DNA of 16,063 nt from JBDSLU01 sp039916225 (GTDB lineage Bacteria; Acidobacteriota; Vicinamibacteria; Vicinamibacterales; Vicinamibacteraceae): the NCBI GenBank assembly GCA_039916225.1, contig JBDSLU010000532.1:1-16063 (forward strand), read 5' to 3'. The notes under the pieces were generated by a model. It had not been told where the DNA came from and made no database searches. It saw nothing but the letters and a program-made list of their open reading frames with translations. This document shows positions 14,494 to 16,063 of this stretch, piece by piece. Position 1 is the first letter of the stretch; each line of letters opens with the position of its first letter. The position numbers were made by a program, and so were the translations under genes.

Positions 14494-15293
14494 CCGGCTT
14501 CCGCGTCCTGGTCGTCGACGACGAACCGCTGGCGCGAGGCATGGTCGGCGCCATCGTCCAGGCCGACGCCGACGTCGCCTCGGTCGTCGAATGCGGCGAC
14601 GCGCGGCAGGTCCACGCGCTGATCGCCGAGCACCGGCCGCACATCCTGTTCCTCGACATCGAGATGCCGGAGATGTCGGGGATCGGGATCGCCGAGATGG
14701 TCGACGACGCCGGGCCGGCCATCGTCTTCGTGACCGCGTTCACCCAGTACGCCACGCGCGCCTTCGACGTGAAGGCCATCGACTACGTCCTGAAGCCGTT
14801 CTCGGACGATCGCCTGCGCGACGCGCTCGAGCGCGCCAAACGGCGCATCCGCGAGCGACGTCTCGGCGAGCTGGCGCACGAGTTCACCTCGTTGTCGGCC
14901 AACCTGCCGGCCTCGCCGCGCGAACACCCGGCGACCAGCGTCGACCATCACGGAGCCAGGCCGTACCTGCAGCGCCTGGCTTTCAAGGTCGGCGACAAGT
15001 CGGTGGTCCTCAAGACGAGCGACATCCACTGGATCGAGGCCGAGGACTACTACGTGCTGCTGCACACCACGCGCGGGCGGCACCTGGTGCGGGTCTCGAT
15101 GGCGTCGCTCGAGGCGGAGCTCGATCCGGCGGTGTTCGTGCGCGCCCACCGCGCCGCCATCGTCAACCTCGACGCGGTCCAGGAACTGACCACGCGCGAC
15201 GACAGCTGCCTGCGTCTGGCCGACGGCACGCGCGTCCCGGTCAGCCGGGCCCGGCGCCGGCAGGTGGAAGCGGCGATCGGCGCCCGCGGCTGA
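14490..15293 (+). CDS. LytTR-family response regulator
   Basis: The 267-residue cytoplasmic regulator has a receiver domain at about 1-120: acidic pair Asp10/Asp11, phosphoacceptor Asp56 in FLDIEMP, Thr82 and Lys102 in YVLKPF. A linker (120-158) is followed by a LytTR DNA-binding domain at about 160-264 (KTSDIHWIEAEDYYVLLHT, then FVRAHRAAIVNLDAV). Regulators of this LytR/AlgR/AgrA type bind paired direct repeats. The ATG at 14490 overlaps the kinase stop codon (ATGA), indicating translational coupling and equal expression of the pair. The TGA at 15291-15293 is directly next to the stop of the convergent TonB receptor gene. Its target genes cannot be known from the window apart from the candidate repeats before its own operon. 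Confidence 0.95.
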   Translation: MTGFRVLVVDDEPLARGMVGAIVQADADVASVVECGDARQVHALIAEHRPHILFLDIEMPEMSGIGIAEMVDDAGPAIVFVTAFTQYATRAFDVKAIDYVLKPFSDDRLRDALERAKRRIRERRLGELAHEFTSLSANLPASPREHPATSVDHHGARPYLQRLAFKVGDKSVVLKTSDIHWIEAEDYYVLLHTTRGRHLVRVSMASLEAELDPAVFVRAHRAAIVNLDAVQELTTRDDSCLRLADGTRVPVSRARRRQVEAAIGARG

Positions 15294-16063
15294 TCAGCGC
15301 CAGAACACGCGGACGCCACCGTGCGCGGTGCGCGGCAGCCCGACGGACAGGATCGGCGTCCGGCCCACTTGCACTTCGGCGTCGAGGAGATTCTCGATGC
15401 CGACGAACACGTTCAGGTGGCTGGCCACGGCGCGGCTGGCGAACACGTCGACGACCGCTGCGTCGTCCAGCACCAGCGTGTTGCGATCGTCCTCGAACTG
15501 CCGGCCGACGACGCGAGTCTGCAGCGTCGCGGTCAGATAGCGCGGGTCGGTGAAGCGCACCGACAGCGCGCCCTGATACTTCGGCACCTGCGGCACGTCG
15601 AGACCGTCGAGGCCGGCGGCGCCGCCAGTGAAACCGGCCGACGTCGCGGTCAGCTGGCCGCTGATGGTCCACTGCGGCGTCGGACGCCAGTCGCCTTCCA
15701 GTTCGACGCCGCGGCTCTGGACCTGGGCGGCGTTCTGGCGCTGCCTCGTGGTCAGCGCCGAGGTCACCGACAGCGTGACGTTGGCGATCGCGTCGCCGAG
15801 CGACGTGTGGAAGTAGGTCGCCCGCGCGCTCCACGGCCCCTGCGCCAGAAGCGCCGAGATCTCGCCGCCGGTCAGCCGCTCGGCGATCAGCGCTTCGTTG
15901 GCCTGGGTCAGCGTGTCGCCGGCGCGGAAGTTGCGGAAGCGCTCGTTCAGCGTCGGCGAGCGGAACGCGCGATACGCCGTGCCGCGCAGCGACCACAGCG
16001 GCGACGCCTGCCAGGTCACCGAGCCGCGCGCGCTCGGGTGGACGTCGCTTTCCTCGGCGCCGG
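15294..16063 (-). CDS. TonB-dependent receptor, C-terminal part (runs off right edge)
   Basis: The minus-strand frame is open from the window edge to the TGA at 15294-15296 and gives about 255 residues. The segment SLRGTAYRAFRSPTLNERF is a hallmark of TonB-dependent outer-membrane receptors. After it come alternating beta strands and turns of the barrel (ATYFHTSLGDAIANVTL, VELEGDWRPTPQWTISGQLT, ALSVRFTDPRYLTATLQTRVVG). The C-terminal GIENLLDAEVQVGRTPIL and GGVRVFWR are the usual last strands, with an aromatic near the terminus. These receptors import siderophores, cobalamin, metals or sugars using TonB energy; the plug domain and N-terminus that would hint at substrate are missing. A GTG at 16019 is internal and not a start. 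The gene is convergent with the LytTR regulator with no bases between the stops. Confidence 0.93.
   Translation of the reverse strand, partial: GAEESDVHPSARGSVTWQASPLWSLRGTAYRAFRSPTLNERFRNFRAGDTLTQANEALIAERLTGGEISALLAQGPWSARATYFHTSLGDAIANVTLSVTSALTTRQRQNAAQVQSRGVELEGDWRPTPQWTISGQLTATSAGFTGGAAGLDGLDVPQVPKYQGALSVRFTDPRYLTATLQTRVVGRQFEDDRNTLVLDDAAVVDVFASRAVASHLNVFVGIENLLDAEVQVGRTPILSVGLPRTAHGGVRVFWR

Overview
The window is high-GC bacterial chromosomal DNA (by eye well above 60% G+C) with tightly packed genes and almost no intergenic space; the longest stretch without a gene is 197 bp. A TonB-dependent receptor, lipobox lipoproteins and exported BON and TPR-like proteins point to a Gram-negative (diderm) cell. 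Codon use, an isomerase-type ino1 gene, a LytS/LytTR pair and extended -10 promoters set right against start codons suggest Acidobacteriota (perhaps Vicinamibacteria). That assignment is inference; Myxococcota or Gemmatimonadota remain possible. No insertion sequence, integrase, CRISPR, rRNA, tRNA or phage gene is visible.

Layout. (1) 1-5238, minus strand: an operon-like run in the order methyltransferase, myo-inositol-1-phosphate synthase, Pro-rich membrane protein, acetyl-CoA synthetase, lipoprotein (cut by the left edge), with gaps of 14, 30, 27 and 16 bp. (2) 5239-5363: a divergent intergenic region with 11-bp tandem repeats and a perfect hairpin. (3) 5364-6865, plus: a ZIP-family metal transporter and an exported two-BON-domain protein, separated by a structured 197-bp region with a sigma-54-like site. 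(4) 6965-7729, minus: a lipoprotein with a C-terminal membrane helix, divergent over 34 bp from polA (7764-10505, plus), which is followed by a small Cys-containing membrane protein. (5) 11132-11986, minus: an exported TPR-like protein, divergent over only 22 bp from pcnB (12009-13259). (6) 13375-15293, plus: a LytS-type sensor kinase and a LytTR response regulator joined by an ATGA overlap. (7) 15294-16063, minus: the C-terminal end of a TonB-dependent receptor whose stop codon abuts that of the regulator.

Most gene functions are housekeeping: acetate activation, inositol phosphate synthesis, DNA repair and replication, and RNA polyadenylation or tRNA end processing. The more unusual material lies in the control regions. 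Several genes carry a TGN-TATANN extended -10 whose predicted start of transcription falls at or within a few bases of the start codon. Two divergent gene pairs share one AT-rich box in gaps of 22 and 34 bp. A pair of direct repeats with the geometry expected for LytTR-domain regulators lies 50 bp upstream of the kinase/regulator operon. The DNA polymerase I has lost all four proofreading carboxylates and has Tyr where E. coli has Phe762. I see no convincing new multi-gene defence or biosynthetic system.
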